Assembly: GCA_018266845.1 (NCBI GenBank)
Contig: JAFDZO010000013.1
Span: forward strand, 1 to 64,000
DNA length: 64,000 nt
Source: Bacteroidota bacterium
GTDB lineage: Bacteria; Bacteroidota; Ignavibacteria; Tepidaquicellales; Tepidaquicellaceae
Direction: 5' to 3'
How positions within the stretch are numbered: position 1 is the stretch's first letter; each line of letters starts with the position of its first letter. Below are positions 16,507-25,874 of this stretch, piece by piece. Made by a program: the position numbers and the translations under genes. The notes under the pieces are model-generated. The model did no database searches. It saw only the letters and a list, made by a program, of their open reading frames with translations, and had not been told where the DNA came from.

Positions 16507-17670
16507 ATGACTAAAAGAGATTATTACGAAATATTATCCGTTGAAAGAACAGCTTCGGGTGAAGAAATAAAAAAATCATACCGGAAGCTTGCAATGCAGT
16601 ATCACCCGGATAGAAATCCCGGTGATAAAGAAGCTGAAGACAAATTTAAAGAATGCGCTGAGGCGTATGAGATTTTATCCGATCCGCAGAAGAGACAAAG
16701 GTATGACCAGTTCGGGCATCAGGGTGTAAGCGGAGGTCCGGGAGGATTTTCGGGCTTCACCGATATGAATGATATTTTCTCACACTTCGGCGATATTTTC
16801 GGCGGCGGCGGGGGTGGAAGTATTTTTGAAGAATTTTTTGGGGGCGGCAGAGGCTCATCAAGAAGAAGACAAGGAAACGGAACAAGAGGCAGCGATTTAA
16901 AAATAAATATAAAACTTACTCTGGAAGAAATTGCAGAGGGAGTTGAAAAGACGATTAAGATAAAAAGACATAACCGATGCGAGACATGTAACGGAAGCGG
17001 AGCGAAGGGTTCAAGCGGTTATGCAACCTGCACAAACTGTAACGGCTCGGGAGAAATCCGCCAGGTATCACGTTCAATCTTCGGGCAGTTTGTAAATGTT
17101 ACGATGTGTACAACTTGTAACGGAGAAGGAAGAGTTATAAAAGATAGATGCCACGAATGCCACGGAGAGGGAAGAGTAAAAGCGGAGTCGGAGATAAAAG
17201 TAAATATCCCATCGGGGGTGAGCGAAGGAAATTATATTCCTCTTGAAGGGCAGGGCAACGCAGGATTAAGAGGCGGACCCGCAGGGGATTTATATATTCA
17301 TCTTGAGGAAGAAGAGCATGAGATTTTTATCAGGCAGGAAGACGATATCTACTATGAGCTTGAACTAAGTTTTACCGATGCAGCTTTGGGAGCGGATGTT
17401 ATTGTGCCGACTTTAAAAGGAAAGGCAAGATTAAAAATAGACTCTGGAACTCAGCCTGGCACCATTTTGAAAATGTCGGGCAAAGGAATTAAAAAGCTTC
17501 ATTCGGACAGGCGGGGCGACCAGCTGGTCAAGGTCAATGTCCATATTCCGACCAAGCTTTCGGGCAAGGAAAAGGACCTTTTAAGGGAGTTGGCAAAATC
17601 AGATAACTTTAAGCCGAACGGCAAAAAAAAGCAGGAAAAGGGCTTTTTTAAGAAGGTTTTTTCGGATTAA
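16507..17670 (+). CDS. dnaJ: Chaperone protein DnaJ
   Basis: 387 residues, full type I DnaJ. The J domain has the HPD motif at 33-35. A Gly/Phe-rich region with poly-Gly (about 75-125) precedes the zinc domain with four CxxCxGxG repeats (CETCNGSG from about 158, [24 protein letters not shown]). The two C-terminal substrate-binding beta-domains follow. It stimulates DnaK ATPase and delivers unfolded clients. It is last in hrcA-grpE-dnaJ; no clear terminator follows. The 274-nt gap to the next gene has no feature I can support. Confidence 0.96.
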   Translation: MTKRDYYEILSVERTASGEEIKKSYRKLAMQYHPDRNPGDKEAEDKFKECAEAYEILSDPQKRQRYDQFGHQGVSGGPGGFSGFTDMNDIFSHFGDIFGGGGGGSIFEEFFGGGRGSSRRRQGNGTRGSDLKINIKLTLEEIAEGVEKTIKIKRHNRCETCNGSGAKGSSGYATCTNCNGSGEIRQVSRSIFGQFVNVTMCTTCNGEGRVIKDRCHECHGEGRVKAESEIKVNIPSGVSEGNYIPLEGQGNAGLRGGPAGDLYIHLEEEEHEIFIRQEDDIYYELELSFTDAALGADVIVPTLKGKARLKIDSGTQPGTILKMSGKGIKKLHSDRRGDQLVKVNVHIPTKLSGKEKDLLRELAKSDNFKPNGKKKQEKGFFKKVFSD

Positions 17671-17944
17671 TGCCCGCAGCTTACGCTTAATCCAAGGCTC
17701 TCAAAATAAATGATTGTTAATGTAGTATTTATTCTGATATTATGTAAAGTTGATTATAATTCTATGTTTTACCAGAATAATAATTGAAAGACCTTTCTGA
17801 ATTTTTATGTTTGTAAATGAAAATTTGTTTCACAACTTATTTTCTGTAACCTCTTTTGAAACTTGATATATTAATTTGAGTTTAAATTTTATCAAGAGCT
17901 TTTTTCCATTAGCGGCGTATCAAGGTAAATCTTAGTTCCTTCCT

Positions 17945-20176
17945 ATGAAAAAACTATTTACACTCCTGGTTTTTCTCCTCACCCTCGAAGCTCTACCTCA
18001 GGAAGTTATAATAATCGACGGTCCTAGAAATGAACTCTATATTTACGAAGAGCAGTTAGTTAAAGGTGATAAAGACGCATTAAAAGAAATCGGGAAGTTT
18101 TTAGGCAGTAATAAAAAAATTTTTGAATCCCTCGGCTACCATCTACTATACACAAAAGAAAAAGAAATCTCTCTGCGGATTATTGAAGAAAACACGCTTT
18201 TCACTTCTGAAGAAATAAAATTGGATTCTAATTTAACGGCTTCAGCTTATAAAAAATTTATCTCCGATAATTATGAGAACATAAAATTCTCCGACAAGCT
18301 TGGAGTTTTTTATATTACCCAGCCGGATAATAGGGACGTAAATTACAGATTGAAAAAAATACCGGATTTTTCGCTGAAAAAAATAAAGAAAAATAAAATT
18401 AAAAATTTTTCGTTTTTTGAAAAGAAACATTCTGAAATAATTACATTATTAAATAGGAAAAATCCTGAATGTCTTAAAAAAATTGCTGAGCTGAATTTTT
18501 ATTACAGGAATAAGTTTAATAAATATAATTTCGATGAAATTGAAAGCTGTATCGATTTACTAAAGCTCTTGACAAAAACCGACCTGCAATTTTTTAGCTA
18601 TAAAGATTCAGTGTATTTAACATTTGAGTCTTATGACATTAAAAATTCTGAAGCACTTCTATTGTTTTATTGGAGTAAACACTATATAGATTATACTTTC
18701 GACGAAAAAGAGGATTGCTTTGTAAACACACACAAACAATTTGATAAGGGAACTAGAATAGAAAATCTTTTTGAATTAATATGCTCTCCCGATGATACTG
18801 TTGCAATGAATGCTTTCATCATGATTACCGAATTACCTCCTGATGAAGTTAAAAAAGGTGCATTTGTATTTAATAAAAAAGATATTCTAGTGAGGGCGAA
18901 TTATGTTGTAGGTTTGTTTCCTGAAAGGAAATCAGTGGCATTATCACTTTTTACAGATTATTGTAAAAAGAAAAATATTAACTACAAAGGCGATGAAGTA
19001 TTAAGACAAAAAATCCTGAAGCTGAATGAAGAGATGGAAATGAAAGATAGAATTTTTTATGAAAATCATCTAATTGAATCTCTTACTTTAAAAGATATTA
19101 CCGTACTGGAATACTTGGCAAGCTTATATGAAAATGGAGGCATTAATAATTCTGCAGCTATAATTTTAGACAGATTTTATTCAAGGCACTGGCAGGAAAT
19201 TTTAAATTCAGAAGAGAACTTAAATTTTTATATTAAAAAAGCCTCTTGTTTTTCAAACTTCGGAATAATAGGAGCATGTAATTATTTTTATTCAAAATTT
19301 GAAAATGCCGATAAGGCAACTCTAGATAGATTAATGAAAATAGATACCACTGATGGATTTGTAAAAAATGAAGTTGCCAAAATTTTAATCTTGAATTCTG
19401 ATTCAATCAAAGCAAAACTCGATTCAATCCGGCAAATTAATTTAAATGAAATGAGAAATAGTTCTCTTATTGGGTCTTCATATCAGGGAGTTTACAAATA
19501 CTTCGATACGAGAGAAAATGTTTTGAAAATTCGTAACAAGTTTGAAGAAGATAATTATAATTCGTTCGTTGAGGATGCATCGGCGAAAATTTTGAATATC
19601 TTTGAATCAAACTTAGATAAAGATGAAAAAGAAAGAAAAATTAATAAAATAATCGCAGAGATAAGTTATGAAGAAATTTTAAGTATTATTTCTTTATATA
19701 AAAAAATCAGTTTTGAGAGATGGGATTATATTGCAGATTTTGTCAAAAGTGATTTTGGAATTCCGATCAATTCGGATTATATTTCCGATTCAGTTATACA
19801 GGAATTCATTTTCAATTATAAGAAATTCAGCGAATACGAATTATACGAATATTATTTAGATAAAGCAGGAGTGGACTATAAAAATTCTACCGGCTCTTTA
19901 GATTATGATAAAATATATCCGTTATTGAAGTACAATCAGATGGATTACTTCACGGGAGGAGAAAATTACAGCAGACAGTTATTAGTTTACGCTTTAATAA
20001 AATTGCTTGAAATTAACTTTAATACAACATTGGGGTTTCCTAAAAAATTATGTAATTCAGGTGATACTTACAGATGTACTCCGAATCAACGAGCTGAGAT
20101 ATGGAGACTTTATCTTATGGAAAAAAACCTCGTGAGTTATAAAGATACTGAACCTCCGGCTTTTTATGACGATTAG
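17945..20176 (+). CDS. Large secreted helical protein of unknown function
   Basis: Not recognised. The 743-residue product has a signal peptide (MKKLFTLLVFLLTLEALPQ). The mature protein is rich in Lys, Glu, Ile, Asn and Tyr and predicted largely helical. Several segments look like degenerate HEAT/TPR-type helix pairs, for example ENLFELICSPDDTVAMNAFI (about 277-296) and DILVRANYVVGLFPERKSVA (about 315-334). There are no catalytic motifs, no T9SS tail and no membrane anchor beyond the signal. Base composition is more AT-rich than in neighbouring genes. It stands alone and ends 60 nt before a strong terminator. Confidence 0.6.
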   Translation: MKKLFTLLVFLLTLEALPQEVIIIDGPRNELYIYEEQLVKGDKDALKEIGKFLGSNKKIFESLGYHLLYTKEKEISLRIIEENTLFTSEEIKLDSNLTASAYKKFISDNYENIKFSDKLGVFYITQPDNRDVNYRLKKIPDFSLKKIKKNKIKNFSFFEKKHSEIITLLNRKNPECLKKIAELNFYYRNKFNKYNFDEIESCIDLLKLLTKTDLQFFSYKDSVYLTFESYDIKNSEALLLFYWSKHYIDYTFDEKEDCFVNTHKQFDKGTRIENLFELICSPDDTVAMNAFIMITELPPDEVKKGAFVFNKKDILVRANYVVGLFPERKSVALSLFTDYCKKKNINYKGDEVLRQKILKLNEEMEMKDRIFYENHLIESLTLKDITVLEYLASLYENGGINNSAAIILDRFYSRHWQEILNSEENLNFYIKKASCFSNFGIIGACNYFYSKFENADKATLDRLMKIDTTDGFVKNEVAKILILNSDSIKAKLDSIRQINLNEMRNSSLIGSSYQGVYKYFDTRENVLKIRNKFEEDNYNSFVEDASAKILNIFESNLDKDEKERKINKIIAEISYEEILSIISLYKKISFERWDYIADFVKSDFGIPINSDYISDSVIQEFIFNYKKFSEYELYEYYLDKAGVDYKNSTGSLDYDKIYPLLKYNQMDYFTGGENYSRQLLVYALIKLLEINFNTTLGFPKKLCNSGDTYRCTPNQRAEIWRLYLMEKNLVSYKDTEPPAFYDD

Positions 20177-20235
20177 TTTCTGCCGCACAAAATTTCTTTA
20201 TGAATGAAAAGACGATATTTTTTTGTTAAATTCTC

Positions 20236-20271
20236 ACCTGACAGGGTTAAAAACCTGTCAGGTCTTTTTTT
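20236..20271 (+). terminator. Strong Rho-independent terminator
   Basis: ACCTGACAGG (20236-20245) and its exact complement CCTGTCAGGT (20254-20263) around an 8-nt loop, followed by CTTTTTTT. It ends the transcript of the 743-residue protein gene. Confidence 0.93.
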
Positions 20272-20371
20272 ATATACCAGCAGCATTTCTTTTTATTACC
20301 GCAATATTACCTCTTAACAATTCCGTAACAAATCCATAACACGCGTAACATTTATTTTACATTCACTTGAA

Positions 20372-20413
20372 AGCGGATAGGTAGTTTATATAAATATAAA
20401 AATCTTATCCGCT
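20372..20413 (+). promoter_or_regulatory. Leader hairpin directly before the TonB receptor start
   Basis: AGCGGATA (20372-20379) and TATCCGCT (20406-20413) form a perfect 8-bp stem around a 26-nt AT-rich loop. The 3' arm ends 4 nt before the ATG at 20418, so the hairpin would cover the ribosome-binding region. It could be a translational control element or a dyad operator; which one cannot be read here. Confidence 0.5.
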
Positions 20414-20417
20414 AAAA

Positions 20418-23207
20418 ATGTCAAAAATTTTATTGTTCTTTTTACTTTTTTTTTCATACTGTTCTTACTCTTTCTCGCAGGAGATAAAGGGCAAAGTGCT
20501 TGATGCAGGAAACTCAGAGCCGCTGATTGGCGCAGTCGTAAAAGTTATCGAAGATAAAGCAGGAGCATCTACAGACTTGGACGGCACGTATTCTGTGCAG
20601 CTTTCCAAAGCAGGAGTTTACACTGTTGAGTTTTCGTACATTGGCTACAAATCTTACACTGTAAAAAACGTAGAAATAAAGCAGGGAGAAATTACAAAGC
20701 TTGATGCGTCGCTTTCCGCTGATGGAGTTGCCACCGATGAAATTGTCGTGGAAGCGTCAACTTCGCTTGCTAATGAAAACACTCTTTTGCTTGAGCAGAA
20801 AAACTCGACGAAAATCTCAGACGGCATCAGCGAACAGCAGATGAAACGCGCTCCCGATGCCGCGGCTTCCGATGTTCTTAAAAGAGTAATAGGGGTAAGC
20901 ATTATTAACGACAGATTTGTGAACGTAAGAGGAACAAATGAACGCTACAATAACACTACGCTTAACGGAGTAATTATTCCCTCTACAGAGCCTGATAAAA
21001 AAGCCTTCTCATTCGATTTGTTCCCGTCAAATCTTCTGGAAAATATTGTAATAGCAAAATCATTCACTGCCGAGCTTCCCGGGAATTTTTCAGGGGGACT
21101 TGTAGAACTGAACACAAAAGAATTTCCCGAAGCGTTAACATTCAATTTCACAACGGGCGGCTCATTGCTGAACGGAAGCTCATTGAAAAATAATTTTCTT
21201 TCATACAATGCAGGGCAGAGTAAAATTTTATTTTTTAATTCAGGACTTGATGACGGTGGAAGGTCGCTGCCTTCTGTTATTCCCGATAACCCTGTTACGG
21301 GAGCAAATGATTTTGGAAAAGAATTTAAAAATAACTGGGCGCAGAATACATCGAGAGCTCCGGCGAATGGGAATTTTCAGATTTCAGTCGGTAATAAAAT
21401 TGATTTTTTAAAAAACCCGCTGGGAATAATTTTGGCGTACTCATACAGGAATGGATTTAAGACGGAAGACTATGAAAGAAACGAATACATTGGAGATACG
21501 ACTAAGTTTGTTCATTTCACAGGACAAAAATCAGAGTACAATGTAAGCAATGGCGGGATAGCAAATCTTTCCTATAAAATCGGCGACTATAATAAAATCA
21601 GTTTCAAAAATACTTTTTCAATTTCCTCGGAAGATGCAACGGAATATTCGGAAGGTTACAGAATACTTTCATTTACTCAGGGAGATGAAGACAGGAAAAA
21701 TTACAGAACGGCTTTTTCGGAGAGAAAATTAATCTCATCGCAGTTAACGGGTTCACATTACTTAGGAAAATTTAACGGGCTTAATTTAACATGGAGAGGC
21801 TCTTACTCGGAATCAAATAGAAACGAGCCGGATACAAAGACAGCATACTACAGAAAAGAGTATAATTCCGAAGACCCTTATATCATTCCTATAACTGTAA
21901 TTCCAAACTCAAATGTTGGAAGAAGATTTTATTCAACGCTGCTTGATATTAACAGAAGCGCAGGACTTGATGCGGAGATGAATTTTATAAAAATAAAAAA
22001 TGAAACGCAGTCAAAAGTAAAATATGGAGTGCTTGCAAACAGCACTACGAGAAATTTCAGAGCGAGAAGTTTTGAGCCGTACAGAACGGGCGGATTTTTT
22101 AATGTTACGCAGTCAATCGAAAATGTATTCAACCCTAATTACTTTGCCGATGGAACGCTGACAATGACAGAGGTAACAAACAATGCGGACAGATATAATG
22201 CAGAGGAAAATCTGTTAGCGGGATATGTTTCGTTTGAAGTTCCGTACAAAAAATTCAGATTTGTAGGCGGTGTGAGATATGAAAGCAACCAGCAGAAGCT
22301 GGAAGGTTTCGACAGAACATCACTTGCGCCGAAGCCGATTAATGTTGATGTGAAGTCTGATGACATTATGCCCGGGTTGAACTTAACATACTTTGTGAAT
22401 GAAAATACAAACTTAAGATTTTCCGCTTCGCAGACAGTTTCGCGTCCCGAGCTGAGAGAGCTTGCTCCGTTCGGATATGTTGATTTTGTAACAGACGGCG
22501 ATGTATCGGGAAATCCTGATTTGAAATCGTGCCTCATTCAGAATTACGATGTGAGATACGAAGTATTCCCTGCAGCGGGAGAAATTTTTTCCGTCAGCGC
22601 ATTTTACAAACATTTTAACAGACCGATTGAAAGAGTAATAGTGCCTACTATTACCACTCCTGCCCCTGCATACACATTTGAAAATGCAGAGGACGGCGCA
22701 GTGAATTACGGGATAGAAATAGAAGCAAGGAAGAACTTAGGTTTTCTTAGCAAAAAATTAACAAACTTTTTAATTAACGGTAACATAGCCTTTATAAATT
22801 CGCAAGTAGATTTACAAGGAACATCATCTGCCGGAACTGAAACAAAAAGAAGACTTCAGGGGCAGGCGCCTTATGCGATAAATCTGGGACTGTACTACGA
22901 TAACTATGACTTAGGAACGAGCCTGAACCTGCTTTACAACAGAAGCGGCGACAGGATTGCAGAGGTGGGAAGAAGAGGGTTTAACGATGTGTATGAGAAG
23001 GGAAGAGACTTACTGGATTTTTCTGCAACTCAAAAGTTCTTTAAAAATTTCGAGGTGAAGTTCAGCATTAAGGATTTACTGAATCAGGATGAAAGATATA
23101 CGCAGAAAGTTACTTTGAACAGAACTACCGATGAGCTTGTGGAAAAAGATGTAAGGTTGGTGAGAAGCGGAACTTCATACTCACTCTCATTTGGCTATAA
23201 GTTTTAA
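20418..23207 (+). CDS. TonB-dependent receptor with N-terminal CarboxypepD-regulatory-like domain
   Basis: 929 residues, outer-membrane active transporter. After a signal peptide (cleavage after SFSQ) comes a carboxypeptidase-regulatory-like beta-sandwich (about 22-110: GKVLDAGNSEPLIGAVVKV, FSYIGYKSY). The plug domain (about 135-230: DVLKRVIGVSIINDRFVNVRG, LFPSNLLENIVIAKSFTAELPGNFSGGLVELNTKE) and a 22-strand-type barrel ending in SLSFGYKF with terminal Phe follow. No SusD-like partner is adjacent. The next gene, 30 nt downstream, is a T9SS-exported protein, so the two form a likely uptake/surface-capture pair with unknown ligand. Confidence 0.9.
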   Translation: MSKILLFFLLFFSYCSYSFSQEIKGKVLDAGNSEPLIGAVVKVIEDKAGASTDLDGTYSVQLSKAGVYTVEFSYIGYKSYTVKNVEIKQGEITKLDASLSADGVATDEIVVEASTSLANENTLLLEQKNSTKISDGISEQQMKRAPDAAASDVLKRVIGVSIINDRFVNVRGTNERYNNTTLNGVIIPSTEPDKKAFSFDLFPSNLLENIVIAKSFTAELPGNFSGGLVELNTKEFPEALTFNFTTGGSLLNGSSLKNNFLSYNAGQSKILFFNSGLDDGGRSLPSVIPDNPVTGANDFGKEFKNNWAQNTSRAPANGNFQISVGNKIDFLKNPLGIILAYSYRNGFKTEDYERNEYIGDTTKFVHFTGQKSEYNVSNGGIANLSYKIGDYNKISFKNTFSISSEDATEYSEGYRILSFTQGDEDRKNYRTAFSERKLISSQLTGSHYLGKFNGLNLTWRGSYSESNRNEPDTKTAYYRKEYNSEDPYIIPITVIPNSNVGRRFYSTLLDINRSAGLDAEMNFIKIKNETQSKVKYGVLANSTTRNFRARSFEPYRTGGFFNVTQSIENVFNPNYFADGTLTMTEVTNNADRYNAEENLLAGYVSFEVPYKKFRFVGGVRYESNQQKLEGFDRTSLAPKPINVDVKSDDIMPGLNLTYFVNENTNLRFSASQTVSRPELRELAPFGYVDFVTDGDVSGNPDLKSCLIQNYDVRYEVFPAAGEIFSVSAFYKHFNRPIERVIVPTITTPAPAYTFENAEDGAVNYGIEIEARKNLGFLSKKLTNFLINGNIAFINSQVDLQGTSSAGTETKRRLQGQAPYAINLGLYYDNYDLGTSLNLLYNRSGDRIAEVGRRGFNDVYEKGRDLLDFSATQKFFKNFEVKFSIKDLLNQDERYTQKVTLNRTTDELVEKDVRLVRSGTSYSLSFGYKF

Positions 23208-23237
23208 AAGTTAATTAAAAAAATAAAAAAATTAGAA

Positions 23238-24899
23238 ATGAAAAAATTACTTTTTCTTTTTACGGTATTCGTTATGCTTTGCGGGAAAGTTTTCGCTTTA
23301 CCCGTTGATTCCACTACGTTCAACTCAAGCAGCATTACAAACAACATTACATTAACAAACGACAAGACATACAGAATAAAAGGTTTCAACTACGTAAAAA
23401 ACGGCGCGACTGTTTCCATTCAGGCAGGAACAATTATCACAGGTGACTTCAGTACAAAAGGAACTTTGATTTTTGAAAGAGGCTCGAAAATTTTTGCTAA
23501 CGGAACATCTTCACAACCGATAGTATTCACAAGCATGAAGCCGGCAGGACAAAGAAACTCCGGCGACTGGGGCGGAATAATTATTTTAGGCAGAGCAGGA
23601 ATTAATACATCAACAGGTGTTGACTCCGCTGAAATAGAAGGCTTCGGAGCAGGGCTTGGTCCAATCTACGGCGGGCAGCCAAGAAACGATGCTGACAGCT
23701 CAGGTCTTTTAAGATATGTTAGAATTGAATTCGCAGGGGTAAATTTAACAGGTGTAAGCGGAAACGAAATCAACGGATTAACATTAGGCGGTGTAGGAAG
23801 CAAAACAGTTATCGAGTATGTGCAGGTTTCTTATTCTGGCGATGATTCATTCGAGTGGTTCGGCGGAACAGTTAACTGCAAATATCTTGTAGCATATAAA
23901 GGCTTGGATGACGATTGGGATACAGATAACGGCTTCAGAGGCAGGGTGCAGTTCGGGCTTAGTGTCAGAGACTCAGGCTACTACGATGTATCCACCTCGA
24001 ATGGTTTTGAAAGCGATAACAACAATAACAATCCTGTGAGCGGAACATATAACGGACCAAGAACAAAGCCGGTCTTTTCCAATATGACAGTAGTCGGTCC
24101 GTATAGCGCCACAAATTTAACATTAAATTCACTATGGGGAAGAGGCGCGCATCAAAGAAGAGCGTCGCAGATGAATGTATTTAATTCGATTATTATGGGA
24201 TGGAAAGTCGGAGTGAGATTTGACGGCACCGGAGTGTATGACGGCGCAACAGGCGATACGGTAAGATGGAAAAATAATATTCTCGCAGGAAACGTAAAAC
24301 TTGCCGATACAGCTGCTTCAACATCGTTCTCTACGCAGGCATGGCTGCAAACAGGCGCATTCGGAAACACAGTTTCAGCAGCGGCAACAGGAGTATTAAC
24401 AAACGCATTCAATATTTACCCAGATAATGCAGCAAATGTAAATAACTGGGTTCCGGCAGGCGGTTCACCCGCTTTATCGGGAGCTTCATTCAGCGATGCA
24501 AACTTAGCCGGATTTGAAGTTGTAACATTCAGAGGAGCATTAGGAAGCGGAAGCAACTGGCTTACAGGATGGACGCAATGGGACCCGAAGAATTACGCAT
24601 CAGTTGGCATTCAGCCAATTTCAAATGAGCTTCCTTCGGCGTATAAGCTTGCGCAGAATTTCCCTAATCCTTTCAATCCTTCTACAAAGATAAATTTCTC
24701 AATTCCGAAATCAGGATTTGTAACATTGAAGATTTATGATTTAGCAGGAAAAGAGGTATCGGGTTTAGTAAACGAAAATTTATCAGCAGGAGTTTACGGA
24801 GTTGATTTCAATGCTGCAAACCTCACTTCAGGAATTTATTTCTATACATTAAGGACAGATAATTTTAGCGAAACTAAGAAAATGATGCTGATAAAGTAA
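23238..24899 (+). CDS. T9SS-exported cell-surface protein with right-handed repeat-like fold
   Basis: 553 residues with a signal peptide (1-20). The middle has repeated short strands with GTIITGD, GTLIFERGSKIFANG, GDWGGIIILGRAG, LRYVRIEFAG, NEINGLTLGGVG and IEYVQVSYSGDDSFEWFGG, as in surface proteins found beside TonB receptors in Bacteroidota. The last about 80 residues are a type IX sorting tail: YKLAQNFPNPFNPSTKI, FVTLKIYDLAGKEV, GVYGVDFNAANLTSGIYFY and KKMMLIK. It is therefore exported and attached or released by T9SS (Por system). It is co-transcribed with the receptor and may capture the ligand for it. Confidence 0.88.
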   Translation: MKKLLFLFTVFVMLCGKVFALPVDSTTFNSSSITNNITLTNDKTYRIKGFNYVKNGATVSIQAGTIITGDFSTKGTLIFERGSKIFANGTSSQPIVFTSMKPAGQRNSGDWGGIIILGRAGINTSTGVDSAEIEGFGAGLGPIYGGQPRNDADSSGLLRYVRIEFAGVNLTGVSGNEINGLTLGGVGSKTVIEYVQVSYSGDDSFEWFGGTVNCKYLVAYKGLDDDWDTDNGFRGRVQFGLSVRDSGYYDVSTSNGFESDNNNNNPVSGTYNGPRTKPVFSNMTVVGPYSATNLTLNSLWGRGAHQRRASQMNVFNSIIMGWKVGVRFDGTGVYDGATGDTVRWKNNILAGNVKLADTAASTSFSTQAWLQTGAFGNTVSAAATGVLTNAFNIYPDNAANVNNWVPAGGSPALSGASFSDANLAGFEVVTFRGALGSGSNWLTGWTQWDPKNYASVGIQPISNELPSAYKLAQNFPNPFNPSTKINFSIPKSGFVTLKIYDLAGKEVSGLVNENLSAGVYGVDFNAANLTSGIYFYTLRTDNFSETKKMMLIK

Positions 24900-24931
24900 T
24901 AAAAGAGCCTTTACATTTCTCCAATATTTCG

Positions 24932-24975
24932 AAAAAATCCGTCCTTGTATCTGTGGCAGGGACGGATTTTTTAAT
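24932..24975 (+). terminator. Rho-independent terminator after the TonB/T9SS pair
   Basis: AAAAAATCCGTCC (24932-24944) and GGACGGATTTTTT (24960-24972) pair perfectly over 13 bp with a 15-nt loop. The A/T flanks make it possibly bidirectional. Confidence 0.9.
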
Positions 24976-25349
24976 TTTGCCCGAAGCAAATATTCTTGCA
25001 GCCTTTAGAATTGTCTTAATTTTGGCTAAAAAGCGCATTTTCTCCCTATCTGTAACTGCATTAAAGGATTGAAAAATCTTCAATAATTCGCTATTTTTAA
25101 GATTATTTTGGAAAATTCTGTTTATGGTTTGGAAGCTTTATTAGTATTTAGCAAAAATAGTAAAAACATTAGAAGACATAACACTTTAGCAGCAAACAGA
25201 GAAATAAAATTAATCCTTTCTTCTTGCCTGTTATCCGCTGACGTTTCCGAGAAAGAATCCTATTCCAAACTCTTATTTATTTTACTCCCGATGTTAATCT
25301 TGACTGCGCTTTGCTCCGTTAAAACCATTATAAACTGATTTGTTCAAAA
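24976..25349 (+). other. Untranslated leader region upstream of the polysaccharide locus
   Basis: 374 nt without a convincing gene between the terminator and the antiterminator gene. A 76-codon TTG-started reading frame (25108-25338) has no recognisable motif and looks accidental. The position suggests a long operon leader where an UpxY/NusG-type factor could load. No ops/JUMPstart-like motif and no confident -7/-33 promoter could be assigned by eye. Confidence 0.4.
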
Positions 25350-25874
25350 ATGGATGATGAAAAAAAGTGGTACGTTATTCAGACAAGACCTTTATTTGAA
25401 AAGAAAGTTTTTAGGCAGATTGAAGATAAAAAAATAGAAGTTTTTCTTCCTGAAATAGAGACAATAAGAATCTGGTCAGACAGGAAGAAGAGAATACATA
25501 AACCGCTTTTTTCGGGGTATCTGTTTGTAAATGCAAATCCCGATGAGAGAATACAGGCAATCACTAATACAGTAGGCGCTTTGCGTTATGTGATGTATCA
25601 GAAAAGACCTGCTATTGTAACACAGAGGGAAATTGACAGCATAAAAATTTCTCTTAACCTTGCTGAAAGAGTTAACGTCGAAAACACGACTTTTCAGAAA
25701 GGCGATGAAGTAATGATTACGAGCGGACCGCTTTCAGGACTCAAAGGAATTGTTACTGAAGCAAGAGGACATTATAAACTGCTTGTAAATATTATTGAGC
25801 TTTCGGCTTCGCTCTCGATAGAATTATTTGCTGATGAAATCAGCCACATGAAAAAAATTAACGAATACAAATAA
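25350..25874 (+). CDS. UpxY/RfaH-type NusG-paralogue transcription antiterminator
   Basis: 174 residues. The NGN domain starts with KKWYVIQTRPLFEKKVFRQIEDKKIEVFLPE and contains KPLFSGYLFVN, with VGALRYVMYQKRPAIVT closing it at about 90. A KOW motif follows near 122-145 (FQKGDEVMITSGPLSGLKGIV). Paralogues of this type bind RNA polymerase early in capsule operons and suppress termination. Being first in a 38-kb run of polysaccharide genes, it probably antiterminates this locus. Its TAA overlaps the next ATG (AATAATG). The general NusG would be elsewhere. Confidence 0.9.
   Translation: MDDEKKWYVIQTRPLFEKKVFRQIEDKKIEVFLPEIETIRIWSDRKKRIHKPLFSGYLFVNANPDERIQAITNTVGALRYVMYQKRPAIVTQREIDSIKISLNLAERVNVENTTFQKGDEVMITSGPLSGLKGIVTEARGHYKLLVNIIELSASLSIELFADEISHMKKINEYK

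Noticed and set aside
24874-25083. Reverse-strand 69-codon frame over the terminator
   Set aside because: It crosses the T9SS gene end and the terminator stem and shows no coding features; shadow frame.
20405-25240. TTATCCGCT shared by the TonB-receptor leader and the capsule leader as a common operator
   Set aside because: The second site has no paired arm and a 9-nt match is likely by chance over this length.
25108-25338. 76-codon reading frame before the antiterminator gene
   Set aside because: TTG start, no motif and unusual composition; more likely leader DNA than a gene.
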